A stretch of 64,000 nt of DNA from positions 91,933,221 through 91,997,220 of the forward strand of contig OY757021.1 in assembly GCA_963580285.1 (NCBI GenBank), in the 5' to 3' direction. How positions within the stretch are numbered: position 1 is the first letter of the stretch; each line of letters begins with the position of its first letter. Position numbers and translations under genes: made by a program. Source of the stretch: Lucinisca nassula. Lineage: Eukaryota > Mollusca > Bivalvia > Lucinida > Lucinidae. The notes under the pieces are model-generated. The model saw only the letters and a list, made by a program, of their open reading frames with translations. It did no database searches and had not been told where the DNA came from. Shown piece after piece: positions 41,112-51,044 of the stretch.

Positions 41112-43632
41112 CAAGAGGGCCATGATGGTCCTATATCGCTCACCTGATCTAAGAGATTAACATGTAGGTCTCAGGGCAGTGCAATTTTTGGACCAAGGGC
41201 TATAATTTGAACAAACTAAGCAGAGGTCCACCGGTTTTCCCTATATAAGCCTAAAGAAAAACAGTGGGCCCGGTGCGGGGGCATTTTTGGCCCCAGGGCT
41301 ATAATGTGAACAATCTTGGTAGAGGTTCAGTAGATGAAGCTTCATACCAAATATCAAAGACCTTGGCCTTCTGGTTTCAGACAAGAAGACTTTTATATGA
41401 TTTCCCTAGTATAAGCCTATATAAAACCAGTGGGCCTGGGGGCAGGGCCGTTTTTGGCCCTAGGGCTATAATTTGAACAATCTTGGTAGAGGTCCACTAG
41501 ATGAAGCTTCATACCAAATATCAAAGACCTGGGTTTTCTGACAAGAGTTTTAAAGGATTTCCCAATATAAGCCTATGTAAAACCAGTGGGCCCCAGTGCA
41601 GGGCATTTTTGGCCCCAGGGCTATAATTTGAACAGTCTTGGTATAGGTCCATCAGATGAAGCTTCATATCAAATATCAAAGACCTGGGCCTTCTAGTTAC
41701 AGGGAAGAAGATTTTTAAAGGTTTTCCCTACATAAGCCATGGAAAACCATTTGGCCCCTGGGCGGGGTCGTTTTTGGCCCCGGGGCTATAATTTGAACAA
41801 TCTTGGTAGAGGTCCACTAGAAGACGCTTCATACCAAATATCAAAGACCTGGGCCTTCTGGTTTCAGACGAGAAGCTTTTTAAAGGTTTTCCCTATATAA
41901 GTCTATGTAAAACCAGTGGGCCCTAGCATGGGGGTGTTTCTGGCCCAAGGGCTATAATTTGAACAATCTTGGTAGAGGTCCACTAGATGAAGCTTCATAC
42001 CAAATATCAATGACCTAGACCTTCTGGTTTCAGAGAAGAAGATTTTTATATGTTTTCCCTACAGAAGCCTATATAAAACCAATGGGCCCCGGGGCAGGGC
42101 CATTTTTGGCCCATGGGCTATAATTTGAACAATCTTGGTTTAAGTCCACTAAATGAAGCTTCATATCAAATATCAATAAGCTAGGCCTTCTGGTTTCAGA
42201 GAAGAAGATTTTTATATGTTTTGCCTATATAAACCTATATAAAACCAGTGGGCCCTGGGTCGGGGCCGTTTTTGGCCCAAAGGCTATAATTTGAACAATC
42301 TTGGCAGAGGTCCAACAGATGAAGCTTCATACCAAATATCAAAGACCTCAGCCTTCTGGCTTCAGAAAAGAAGATTTTTAAAGGTTTTCCCTATATAAGC
42401 CTATGTAAAACCAGTGGGCCCCGGGGCGGGGTCGTTTTTGGCTCAAGGCTTATAATTTGAACAATCTTTGTAGAGGTCCACTAGATGAAGCTTCATACCA
42501 AATATCAATGACCTAGGCCTTCTGGTTTCAGAGAAGAAGATTTTTATATGTTTTCCCTATATAAGCCTATATAAAACCAGTGGGCACCGGGGCGGGGCCG
42601 TTTTGGCCCCCGGGCTAGAATTTGAACAATCTTGGTAGGGGTCCACTAGATGAAGCTTCATACCAAATATCAAACACCTGGGCCTTCTGGTTTCAGAGAA
42701 GAAAATTTTTACAGGTTTTCCCTATATAAGCCTATATAAAACCAGTGGGACCCAGGGCGGGGCCGTTTTTGGCCCAAGGGCTGTAATTCGAACAATCTTG
42801 ATAGAGGTCCACTAGATGAAGCTTCATACCAAATATCAAAGACATTGGCCTTCTGGTTTCAGAAAAGAAGATTTTTAAAGGTTTTCCCTATATAAGCCTT
42901 TGTAAAACCAGTGGGCCCCGCGGCGTGGTCGTTTTTGGCCCCAGGGCTATAATTTGAACAATCTTGGTAGAGGTCCACCAGATGAAGCTTCATACCAGAT
43001 ATCAATGACCTAGGCCTTCTGGTTTCAGAGAAGAAGATTTTTACATGTTTTCCTCTGTAAGCCTATATATAAGCCTATATAGAACCAGTGGCCCAGGGGC
43101 GGGGCCGTTTTTGGCCCGTGGGCTATAATTTGAACAATCTTGGTAGAGGTCCACTAGATGAAGCTTCATACCAAATATCAAAGACCTCGGCCTTCTTGTT
43201 TCAGAAAAGAAGATTTTTAAAGGTTTTCCCTATATAAGCCTATGTAAAACCAGTGGGCCCCGGGGCGGGGTCGTTTTTGGCCCCAGGGCTATAATTTGAA
43301 CAATCTTCGTAGAGGTCTACTAGATGAAGCTTCATACCAAATATCAAAGACCTCGGCCTTCTGGTTTCAGAGAAGTAGATTTTTAAAGGTTTTTTCTTAT
43401 TTTCCCCTTTTTGTTGCCATGGCAACTAGAGTTCTGCATTGAATGGAATTCTTTGAACAACTTTGAGAGAGGATCATTTCTGCCAAGTTTGATTAGAATC
43501 TGTTCAGTGGTTTAGGAGGAGATATTGTTTAAAGAAATTGTAAACAGACATACAGACGGACGACGACGACGACGACAATGACGGACGGTGACCGATCACA
43601 TTAGCTCCCTTCAGCTCAGGTGAGCTAAAAAA
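41112..43632 (+). mobile_element. Helentron-like HLE-1d, nested in HLE-2
   Basis: AACAAGAGGGCCATGATGGTCC start, CGCTCACCTGA, thirteen ~165-bp class 1 units, an (ACG)n/ACGGACGG tract (43550-43590) and the end CTCAGGTGAGCTAA. The 3' hairpin is mostly deleted ('ttagctcccttcagctcagg'). It lies in an A-run within an HLE-2 repeat unit. Confidence 0.75.
41300..43400 (+). repeat. ~165-bp tandem repeat, thirteen units
   Basis: 'gatgaagcttcataccaaatatc' recurs about every 160-170 bp from 41334 to 43323. It is the same unit as 100-915. Alternating 'tttttaaagg' and 'tttttatatg' variants hint at a dimer structure here too. Confidence 0.93.
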
Positions 43633-43639
43633 AAAAAAA

Positions 43640-44640
43640 AAAAAGATCCCTTTATAAGTTTATGGAAGCTAATTAGCCAATGGGCGTGTCCATGGCAGCC
43701 ATGTTTTTTTGTCTGATCAAAATTGTTTCAAGGAATCTGGCAGAGGTCCACCCAAAGAACATTCATGCAAAGTAAGAATGAAATCCATTGAGCTGAGTGG
43801 TTTTGGAGGAGAAGGTTTTTAAAACTTTTCCCCTTATAAGTCTTTGAAAGCTAATGAGCCATGGGGCATGGCCATGGTGGCCATGTGGGGCATGGCCATG
43901 GCGGCCATGTTTTTTGTCTGATCCAAATTACAATGAAATCCCAAAGTAGTTTTGCAGAAGAAGATGTTTTAGCATTACACTTTATTTTAAATAGTGAAAA
44001 TAAGCCCCGCCCATGACAACCATGTTTTTTGTCGGATCAAAATTTCTTCAAGGAATCTGAAAGAGGCCCACCCAAGGAACATTCATGCAAAATAAAAATG
44101 AAATCCAACAGGTGGTTTTGGAGGAGAAGATTTTTAAAGATTTTTAATTTTTTGTGTGGTTTTGTTGCCATGGCAACCAGAGTTCTGGGTGTAACAAAAT
44201 TCTTTGAATGAATTTAGAAGAGGACTAAGTAAGGAACATTCCTGTAAAGTTTGGTTACAAGTGGCCCAGTAGTTTAGAAGGGGAAGATGTTTTAGCATTA
44301 CACTATATGTTAAATAGTGAAAATAAGTCCCGCCTACGGCGGCCATGTTTTTTGTCAGATCAAAATTTCTTCAAGGAATCTGAAAGAGGTCCACCCAAGG
44401 AACATTAATGCAAAATAAAAATGAAATCCAGCAAGTGGTTTTGGAGGAGAAGATTTTTAAAGATTTTTAATTTTATGTGTGGTTTTGTTGCCATTGCAAC
44501 CTGAGTTCTTGATGTAACAAAATTCTTTGAAGGATTTAGAAGCGGACTAAGTAAGGAACATTCCTGTGAAGTTTGGTTACAATTGGCCCAGTAGTTTAGG
44601 AGGAGAAGATGTTTAAAGAAAAAAGTTAACGCACGGACGC
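43640..44640 (+). repeat. HLE-2 3' tandem repeats
   Basis: Units with 'ggccatgttttttgtctgatcaaaatttcttcaaggaatctg' and 'acattcatgcaaa.taa.aatgaaatcca' recur about 150-300 bp apart. A 44030-44290 segment is repeated at 44340-44600. Confidence 0.85.
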
Positions 44641-44671
44641 ACGGACGCACGACGGACACAGGGCCAAGACA

Positions 44672-44704
44672 ATAGCCCCGCTGGCCTTCGGCCAGTGGAG
44701 CTAA
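44672..44704 (+). other. HLE-2 3' terminal hairpin with TTC loop
   Basis: CTGGCC (44681-44686), TTC (687-689), GGCCAG (690-695), then TGGAGCTAA. An 'acggacgcacggacgcacgacggac' tract lies just upstream. Confidence 0.75.
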
Positions 44705-45062
44705 TTATGAAGATGAAAAGGCCAGCCTGAGGTGAAACAATATATTAAGGTCATAGACTATCAGTAGCACCAAGAGAAAAGTTTCATAAAAATAAGACCA
44801 AGAAAAAGAAATATGACAAAAAAATGTGATCGCCTCTGATATCTCAGGATTACGAACCAAATGTACATGAATTGAATTCCACGAAGCTATTATACAAACA
44901 AACATTACATGGAATTAAACTCGTTGAACAAAAACACTTTGGCATAGAGGTAACCTTCCAAACCGCGTTGTGAACCAATTAATAGGTTCAAATTAAATTT
45001 CACATAAATTGACTGTCAGCAGCCACTCCTTATATATTTTCCACTTCTTGTCCATGGCTAGT
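44705..45062. other. Unassigned interval
   Basis: No gene or repeat recognised. 'ttccacttcttgtccatggctagtctat' is shared with about 16507-16535, next to another PAL-B fragment. Confidence 0.45.
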
Positions 45063-45076
45063 CTATTTACTGAGTA

Positions 45077-45377
45077 TTTGTTTGTTTGATTTGAGGTTTC
45101 ACGTGCCCGTCAACACTGTAAAGGTCATTTTGGAGACGGTGCTTCCAATTTTGTGGGACTTTTACCCGACATTGAGATGAAATGACATCTCAAGCCCTGA
45201 AGCCCAATGAAACTAATAGGGTTTATAAGCATGGATGTGCCGACTCGCACCGCTTTTCCTGGGCAGGCTTAGGTCCTCTAAGCGGTTTACCAGTACTCGT
45301 GTGCGGATCGGTTTCAGCTCTGCGTAGAAGCATCATGCAGTCCATATATTTCTTCAAGCTCCGATGGGCGGGGGCCC
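45077..45377 (-). mobile_element. SINE-G, full length
   Basis: A perfect 14-bp duplication CTATTTACTGAGTA lies at 45063-45076 and 45378-45391. Confidence 0.95.
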
Positions 45378-45414
45378 CTATTTACTGAGTAACTTTGAGC
45401 TATCTTAGGTCTGT

Positions 45415-45606
45415 ATTATATATACTCCAAACATATGTCGTTGTTGCTCGTTAAAACCGCCTCAACGAGGCAGTTCCGACGAGTACCTATAACATATTCT
45501 AAGAGCAAAAATAAGACAATGTATACCTCTGTAAACCCCAGTTTTCTCTGTATAAAGTCCGGTTTAGAATGGCGTCCTTTCGTTACATGGACGTGTTAAC
45601 ATGATG
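45415..45606 (+). mobile_element. PAL-B, left-truncated
   Basis: Palindrome arms with several unpaired changes (GTTGTTGCTCGTTAAAACCGCC against CGACGAGTACCTATAAC); right end 'catggacgtgttaacatgatg'. Confidence 0.82.
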
Positions 45607-45750
45607 TAAATCAATTTCATCAATTTCACATGGCCAATACTCGGATCTCATCAAAACATCTGTAATTTCCATTTCACATTTAAATTTCCTTAATCAATGA
45701 GTAATCGCCGAAAAGAAACTGATGAAACAGGCAAATACCCCCTAAACACT

Positions 45751-46031
45751 CATCACGTGAACAAGTCCGTGAAATGAACATCCCCCTTAACCCTACTTTA
45801 TAAAGAGAAAACTGGGGTTTACGGGGGGTAAATATTATTTTCCTTATTTCTGCTCCAAGACATAGGTTGTGGGTACTCGTTAGAACCGCCTCAATGAGGC
45901 GGTTCTAACGAGCACTCCAAACCTATGTTTTAAGTATAAAAAAGAAAATTACCGCACATTTTCATCATAAAAAATACCTTTTTTGAGGTATGAAAAAATG
46001 CCCTATATCACACGGATGTGTTATCGTAATG
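45751..46031 (-). mobile_element. PAL-B element
   Basis: CATCACGTGAACAAGTCCGTG to CACGGATGTGTTATCGTAATG; palindrome around CTCAATGAG. Confidence 0.95.
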
Positions 46032-46054
46032 CGTAGCAAGAGCTAAAGAAAATC

Positions 46055-46246
46055 CATCACGAAGACACGCCTTTACAATTCTGACCCCCTTGAACCCCAC
46101 TTTTATATGGTAAAACTGGGGTTTACAAGGGTAAACCTTAATTTTTAGAGCAGAAATAAGAAAAATATCACAATTATTATATGAAAATTTTCAATTTTTC
46201 GGCGGTAAAATTTACAACTGATTTGGATAGGCGTATTTTCGTAATG
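46055..46246 (-). mobile_element. PAL-A lacking the palindrome
   Basis: Both ends are intact (CATCACGAAGACACGCC and GGCGTATTTTCGTAATG). 'ggtaaaccttaa' is joined directly to 'tttttagagcagaaataagaaaaatatc', so about 85 bp of inverted repeat has been removed. Confidence 0.92.
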
Positions 46247-46274
46247 CAGTAATGGAACCACATAGGACAGTGCA

Positions 46275-46440
46275 ATCGGGACCAACCCTTTCATGCAAGA
46301 TTTATGCCGGAGCCGTCATAGAGTCCGAGACCCGACCCGCCGTCGTGCAAAGTGGAAAGCATAGTGGTCAACCTTTATTGGGTTAAAACTTGAGAAGCAC
46401 GGTCTCTCGTATAACATACATGCTGCTGCGTCTTTATAGC
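46275..46440 (-). pseudogene. YLDD retroelement RT, extreme C-terminal fragment
   Basis: Minus translation around 46390-46300 gives FNPIKVDHYAFHFARRR. It parallels VVNPITVGNFASLFNC at about 9960-10010, and the downstream 'ggagccgtcatagagtccgagacccgacccgccg' also matches. Frameshifted. Confidence 0.65.
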
Positions 46441-47150
46441 TATTGCCAAATCTAAAGTATATATTGTTCAACCCCACAAATTTCATGACAGAACCATTAT
46501 CATGGTTTATTTGACAAGTACTTTAAGAACACTTTTCTAAATCTGTATGTTACATGTGCGCTAGGGCGTCCGTTGGGGTGTAAAGTAAACGGCGTGTACC
46601 GTAAGACAGCGCAAAAAGGTTGTATCCAATATCCTGTGACATTCTGCAAACCCTCCTCCCCTCCCCCACTCCCCTTCCCCAGCTGTTCAATTAAAAAAAA
46701 TATCATTTTAGCACTTGTTTATCCAAATATTTAGTCCAGAAAAAGTAACCGAGAACTCGTATTGTCGCCTGTAATTGTGTTGTTTGTTAATTTGTCCATC
46801 TTTCCTTTGATGTTTGGGATAGACTTTGGGTTCTGGTTCGATTAGGCTCCTGAAGTATTTTTTTAATTATATTACTCGTACTAGGTATTCATTCAACAAG
46901 AACTGGTGGTCCTCGCAAAGCTGTTTTCGTATTTTGACCTAAATTTGATTGAATTTCGCGTATAAAACTATATTAATGATATTAGCAGACATTTTGCACC
47001 AGTGAGCGAGACAAAATTCCCTCAAACCTAAAACATCCGAGTGCTTTAATTAGCTGTTAATTGTTAAAACATATTTACTGTAATATTCGTAGGTCAACTG
47101 CCTTTCTGCAGCATTCATAATTAGTTATTAACCCATATATTTTATGTGAC
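46441..47150. other. Unassigned low-copy interval
   Basis: Contains a C-rich tract ('ccctcctcccctcccccactccccttcccc', about 46651-46680). No gene recognised. Confidence 0.4.
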
Positions 47151-47154
47151 AGTG

Positions 47155-47385
47155 GCAAACAGTGTGGCCCCCAATCGGACGCCGCATAACGCGGCGTAGA
47201 AGCCTCTGTAGTGTAGTGGTTATGCTACTCGCCTGATATACCAGGGATTGCAGGATCGATCCCGGGCTTCACCAGACTTTCGGATGAGTCTTTAAACCGA
47301 GGTCCCGTCTCCGTATGACCTTAGCTGTTGGTGGGACGTAAAACTGAAACACTCACTCACTCATAACGCGGCGTCCGATTTGACG
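47155..47385. repeat. CAAACAGTG hairpin split by SINE-T2
   Basis: 'ggcaaacagtgtggcccccaatcggacgccgcataacgcggcgt' and, beyond the SINE, 'ccgatttgacg'. The duplicated word CATAACGCGGCGT is the hairpin tip. Confidence 0.8.
47198..47361 (+). mobile_element. tRNA-derived SINE-T2
   Basis: A-box-like TAGTGTAGTGGTTATGC and B-box-like GATCGATCCC; tail 'gacgtaaaactgaaac' plus ACTC repeats. A perfect 13-bp duplication CATAACGCGGCGT lies at 47185-47197 and 47362-47374. Confidence 0.95.
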
Positions 47386-47472
47386 TTTTTTTACAGTACA
47401 TACATTTTTGCAATATTTTTAAAAAAAAAAAAACATATCTGAAATTCATTGAAAATGGACCACTCCCATCTT

Positions 47473-47636
47473 TTTTTTTTTTTTTTTTTTTTTTTTTGGT
47501 TTGGGTTTTACGGCCCTTTCAAGATTATTTCACTCATATAGAACCGATCGTTAATCAGAGGTGGGCGAAAACCGGAGTACCCGGAGAAAAACCACCTGAC
47601 CTTCCGTTGCAGAACTTGGCGTCTCACACGTGGCCT
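47473..47636 (-). mobile_element. tRNA-derived SINE-T1, head-truncated with exact target duplication
   Basis: CCACTCCCATCTT lies at 47460-47472 and 47637-47649 (13 bp, perfect). In minus sense the copy begins just after the B-box ('ggccacgtgtgagacgcc') and ends in an A-run. 5' truncation with an intact duplication is typical of LINE-type integration. Confidence 0.94.
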
Positions 47637-47670
47637 CCACTCCCATCTTATTAGGTGGAAAAGTTACTAT

Positions 47671-47807
47671 TGATTTCATTGGGTGGCAGGGCTTGAGCTG
47701 TCATTTCATCTCAATGTCGGGTAAAAGTCCCACAAAATTGGAAGCAAGGTCTCCATAATGACCTTTACAGTGTTGAGGGAGACGTTAAACTTCAAATCAA
47801 CAAAACT
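47671..47807 (+). mobile_element. SINE-G tail half
   Basis: It starts at 'tgatttcattgggtggcagggcttgag' and ends 'gttgagggagacgttaaacttcaaatc'. Confidence 0.88.
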
Positions 47808-47888
47808 TACAGCTACCACCACGTTAGAAAATATGTGAAATAAACACCTTGTAAACCGCTAAACTATAAAGAAAAAATAAATACATCT

Positions 47889-48085
47889 TGTTTACAAGTC
47901 CCTGTACTCGTATTGAATACCCCTCTATGTAAAGAGATAACTGAGTTTTACAGGGGTATATAATATTTGTCTTATTTCTGCTGCAAGACATAGGTTGTGT
48001 ATACCTGTTTTAATCACCTCCATGCGGCGGTTCTAACGGGCATCCATACATACGTTTGGAGTATAATTGAGAACAATATCACAAA
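47889..48085 (-). mobile_element. PAL-B, truncated by HLE-4a
   Basis: 'acaagtccctgtactc', 'tttacaggggtatataatatttgtcttatttctgctgcaagacataggttgtg', then right arm and flank to 'gagaacaatatcacaaa', where HLE-4a begins. Confidence 0.78.
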
Positions 48086-49195
48086 CCAGTGCTTCAGCTG
48101 AAGTGCACGGCCCGCCGGATGCTTTTAGCTTTATGAGTGTTACCATATATGGGTATGGCGGCCATTTTGGTCATGTGACCTGGACCTAAAACGGTTCTCC
48201 CAATAAATGCGCCTTATCGTAAGGAGCAAAAAATATATCTTATACCATGGTACTGTATTCTGAATCGTTTGCAGGATAAAATGCATTCTCACTTTTCCAA
48301 TACAAAAGCATATGTGTCAAAGTTTAACCGAGGCAAAAAGAATGTCCAGGTCAATCCAGGGTCACCATTTTAGCAATTTATGATGGGCCTACGTCCCAGA
48401 TGCTATTTATCAAGTTTCGTGGAAATCTGCCCAGTGGTTCTGGAGAAGACTATTTTTGAAGGGTTTTTACCATATATGGCTTGGCGGCCATTTTGGTGAC
48501 CTGGACCTCATGAGCAAATTTTGGTTTCCCCTATCCTAAAGAGGCCCCATATGAAATTTGACTTCAATCGGCCCAACGGTTTCCGAGGAGAAGATGTTCG
48601 AAAATTTTCACATTTTTCGCCTCGGCGAGGCTTTACTAAATTGAATGTAATATTTCGCAAGTTCATTGGTTAGATCTCATTGATATCTATCAGTATGCCA
48701 AAAATTGTTTAAATATTCCAAGCGGTTAAGTCACTATCACCAATTTTCACAAACGGGTTACGGACGGACAGACAGACAGACCATATATGGCTTGGCGGCC
48801 ATTTTGGTCATGTGACCACGACCCCATGAGCAAATTTTGGCTCCCCCATCCCATAGAGGCTCCATATGAAATTTGACTTCAATCGGCCCAACGGTTTTCT
48901 GAGGAGAAGCAGTTCGAAAATTTTCACATTTTTCGCCTCGGCGAGGCTATACTAAATGGAATGTAATATTTCGCAAGTTCATTGGTTAGATCTCATTGAT
49001 ATCTATCAGTATGCCAAAAATTGTTTAAATATTTTAAGCGGTTAAGTCACTAACACCAATTTTCACAAACGGGTTACGGACGGACAAACTGACAGACTGA
49101 CAGAATGACCGAATGACAGAATGACACCGTGATTTTAGGGCACTCTTAGAAATCAACCGACTTCAGTCGGTTGCTTTTTCTGCGGGTCGTGCAAT
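48086..49195 (+). mobile_element. HLE-4a, ~1.1 kb element with hairpin ends
   Basis: The start is AGTGCTTCAGCTGAAGTGCAC followed by GGCCCGCC. The end has CAACCGAC-TTCA-GTCGGTTG and then GCGGGTCGTGC. The words GCACGRCCCGC and GCGGGTCGTGC are subterminal inverted motifs. The interior has three related ~310-bp units ('accatatatgg.t.tggcggccattttggtcatgtgacc') and ACGGACGGACAGACAG microsatellites. No ORF. Confidence 0.75.
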
Positions 49196-49485
49196 TGCAA
49201 GGAAACTATTATTTTCATTGTCATTGTCAGACTCGTGAAGAGCGAAATCATCACACGCGTCGGTATGAATGTGTTTGTGCGTGCGTGCGTGTTTGTGCGT
49301 GGGTGTGTGTGTCAAAAAGCCCATTTCCACGCGGACGTTCTAGTAAACAGACAAATAAAGTTCTTTTCACGCGCTTTCAGCGTCGAAAGTATACGTCGCA
49401 AATTCTATTTGAGTCGGGGCACGTTACAACCTAAAAGTGGATCTGTCTGATCTGCATTTTGTTTGTGTGTGTGTGTGTGTGGGGG
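49196..49485. other. Unassigned, with GT/GC-rich microsatellite
   Basis: 'gtgtttgtgcgtgcgtgcgtgtttgtgcgtgggtgtgtgtgtc' (49269-49312) and a (GT)n-G-run at 49463-49490. The ORFs across it are low complexity. Confidence 0.6.
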
Positions 49486-49490
49486 GGGGG

Positions 49491-49706
49491 GTTAAGTCCT
49501 TTCAAGATTGTTTCACTTGATTCGACCCGATTGTTAATAAGTGGTGGGAGAAGACCAGAGTACCAGGAGAAAAACCACCTAAAGAACTTGACGTCTCACA
49601 TGAACTTGACGTCTCACATGTGGCCCGAACCAGGTTCGAACCCACAGTGGTGAGATACAAATGACTAAGAGTCAGCGCTCTTATCCTTTATGCCACGGAG
49701 GACCGT
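49491..49706 (-). mobile_element. tRNA-derived SINE-T1 with internal 18-bp duplication
   Basis: Head at about 49706 ('cctccgtggcataaaggataagagcgctgactc' in minus sense), B-box-like GGGTTCGAACC. The word GAACTTGACGTCTCACAT occurs twice in tandem at 49584-49619. Confidence 0.92.
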
Positions 49707-49844
49707 GCAAATATTATTCATTTGTCGCTCTTGTGTGAGAGGAATATTACGATTTGTTCACTATTGCCCGGATAAGAGTGTTCTATTATTATACGAGAAT
49801 CTATCCACTGGTCTCCACTTCTGTCTGTGAGCAACAAACGCTAT

Positions 49845-49972
49845 GGCATTACGATAACACACACGTGCGACTTAGTGCATTATTCATATCTCCAAAATGT
49901 CTTCTTCCATTCTATGGAAAATCTTAGTACAGAACTGCCTCACTGAGTTGGTTATAACGAGTATTATAATAA
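49845..49972 (+). mobile_element. PAL-B left half, truncated by HLE-4b
   Basis: CATTACGATAACACACACGTGCGAC to the decayed palindrome 'agaactgcctcactgagttggttataacgag', then HLE-4b. Confidence 0.85.
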
Positions 49973-51044
49973 CCAGTGCTTCAGCTGAAGTGCACGACCC
50001 GCCGGATGCTTTTAGCTTTATGAGTGTTACCATATATGGGTATGGCGGCCATTTTGGTCATGTGACCTGGACATAAAACGGTTCCCCCAATAAATGCGAC
50101 TTATCGTAAGGAGCAAATATATATCTTATACTTAAGTACTGTATTCTGAATCGTTTGCAGGATAAAATGCATTCTCACTTTTCCAATACAAAAGCATATG
50201 TGTCAAAGTTTTAACTAGGCACAAAGAAGGTCAAGGTCAACCCAGGGTCACCATTTTAGCAAATTGTGATGGGCCTACGTCCCAGATGCAATTTACCAAG
50301 TTTCGTCGAATTCTGCCCAGTGGTTCTGGAGAGGACTATTTTTGAAGGGTTTTTACCATATATGGCTTGGCGGCCATTTTGGTCATGTGACCTGGACCCC
50401 ATGAGCAAATTTTGGTTTGCCCCATCCTATAGAGGCCCAATTTGAGATTTGACTTCAATCGGCCCAACGGTTTCCGAGGAGAAGCGGTTCGAAAATTTTC
50501 ACAATTTTCGCCTCGGCGAGGCTATACTAAATGGAATGTAATATTTAGCAAGTTCATTGGTTAGATCTTATTGATATCTATCAGTATGCCAAAAATTGTT
50601 TAAATATTCCAAGCGGTTAAGTCACTATCACCAATTTTCACAAACGGGTTCCTGACGGACAGACAGACAGACCATATATGGCTTGTCGGCCATTTTGTTC
50701 ATGTGACCTGGACCCCATGAGCAAATTTTGGTTTCCCCCATCCCATACAGGCTCCATATGAAATTTGACTTCAATCGGCCCAACGGTTTCCGAGGAGAAG
50801 CAGTTCGAAAATTTTCACAGTTTTCGTCTCGGCGAGGCTATACTAAATGGAATGTAATATTTCGCAAGTTCATTGGTTAGATCTTATTGATATCTATCAT
50901 TATGCCAAAAATTGTTTAAATATTCCAAGCGGTTAAGTCACTATCACCAATTTTCACAAACGGGTTACGGACGGACAGACAGACTGACAGAATGACAGAA
51001 TGACACGTGCACTTTTAGAAAATCAACCGGTCGTGCAATTACCC
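49973..51044 (+). mobile_element. HLE-4b, ~1.07 kb
   Basis: Same start as HLE-4a (AGTGCTTCAGCTGAAGTGCACGACCCGCC) and collinear. At its 3' end 'aaatcaaccggtcgtgcaatt' lacks the TTCA hairpin, so the terminal stem-loop has been deleted. About 90% like HLE-4a by eye. Confidence 0.78.

Larger units (their letters stand above)
38903..44704 (+). mobile_element. Helentron-like composite HLE-2, interrupted by HLE-1d
   Basis: The start AACAAGAGGCCCAAGAGGGCC (hairpin GGCCC/GGGCC) is followed by GCTCCACCGGC. The far end has CTGGCC-TTC-GGCCAG and TGGAGCTAA, so GCTCCACCGGC and GCCAGTGGAGC are subterminal inverted motifs ~5.8 kb apart. Inside are two different tandem repeat arrays, a second 3'-type hairpin (40269-40283) and a nested element. 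It may be two overlapping elements rather than one. Confidence 0.5.

Noticed and set aside
48600..49180. Intrinsic terminator at the CAACCGAC-TTCA-GTCGGTTG-CTTTTT hairpin
   Set aside because: Hairpin plus T-run resembles a bacterial terminator, but it is the 3' structure of a eukaryotic mobile element.
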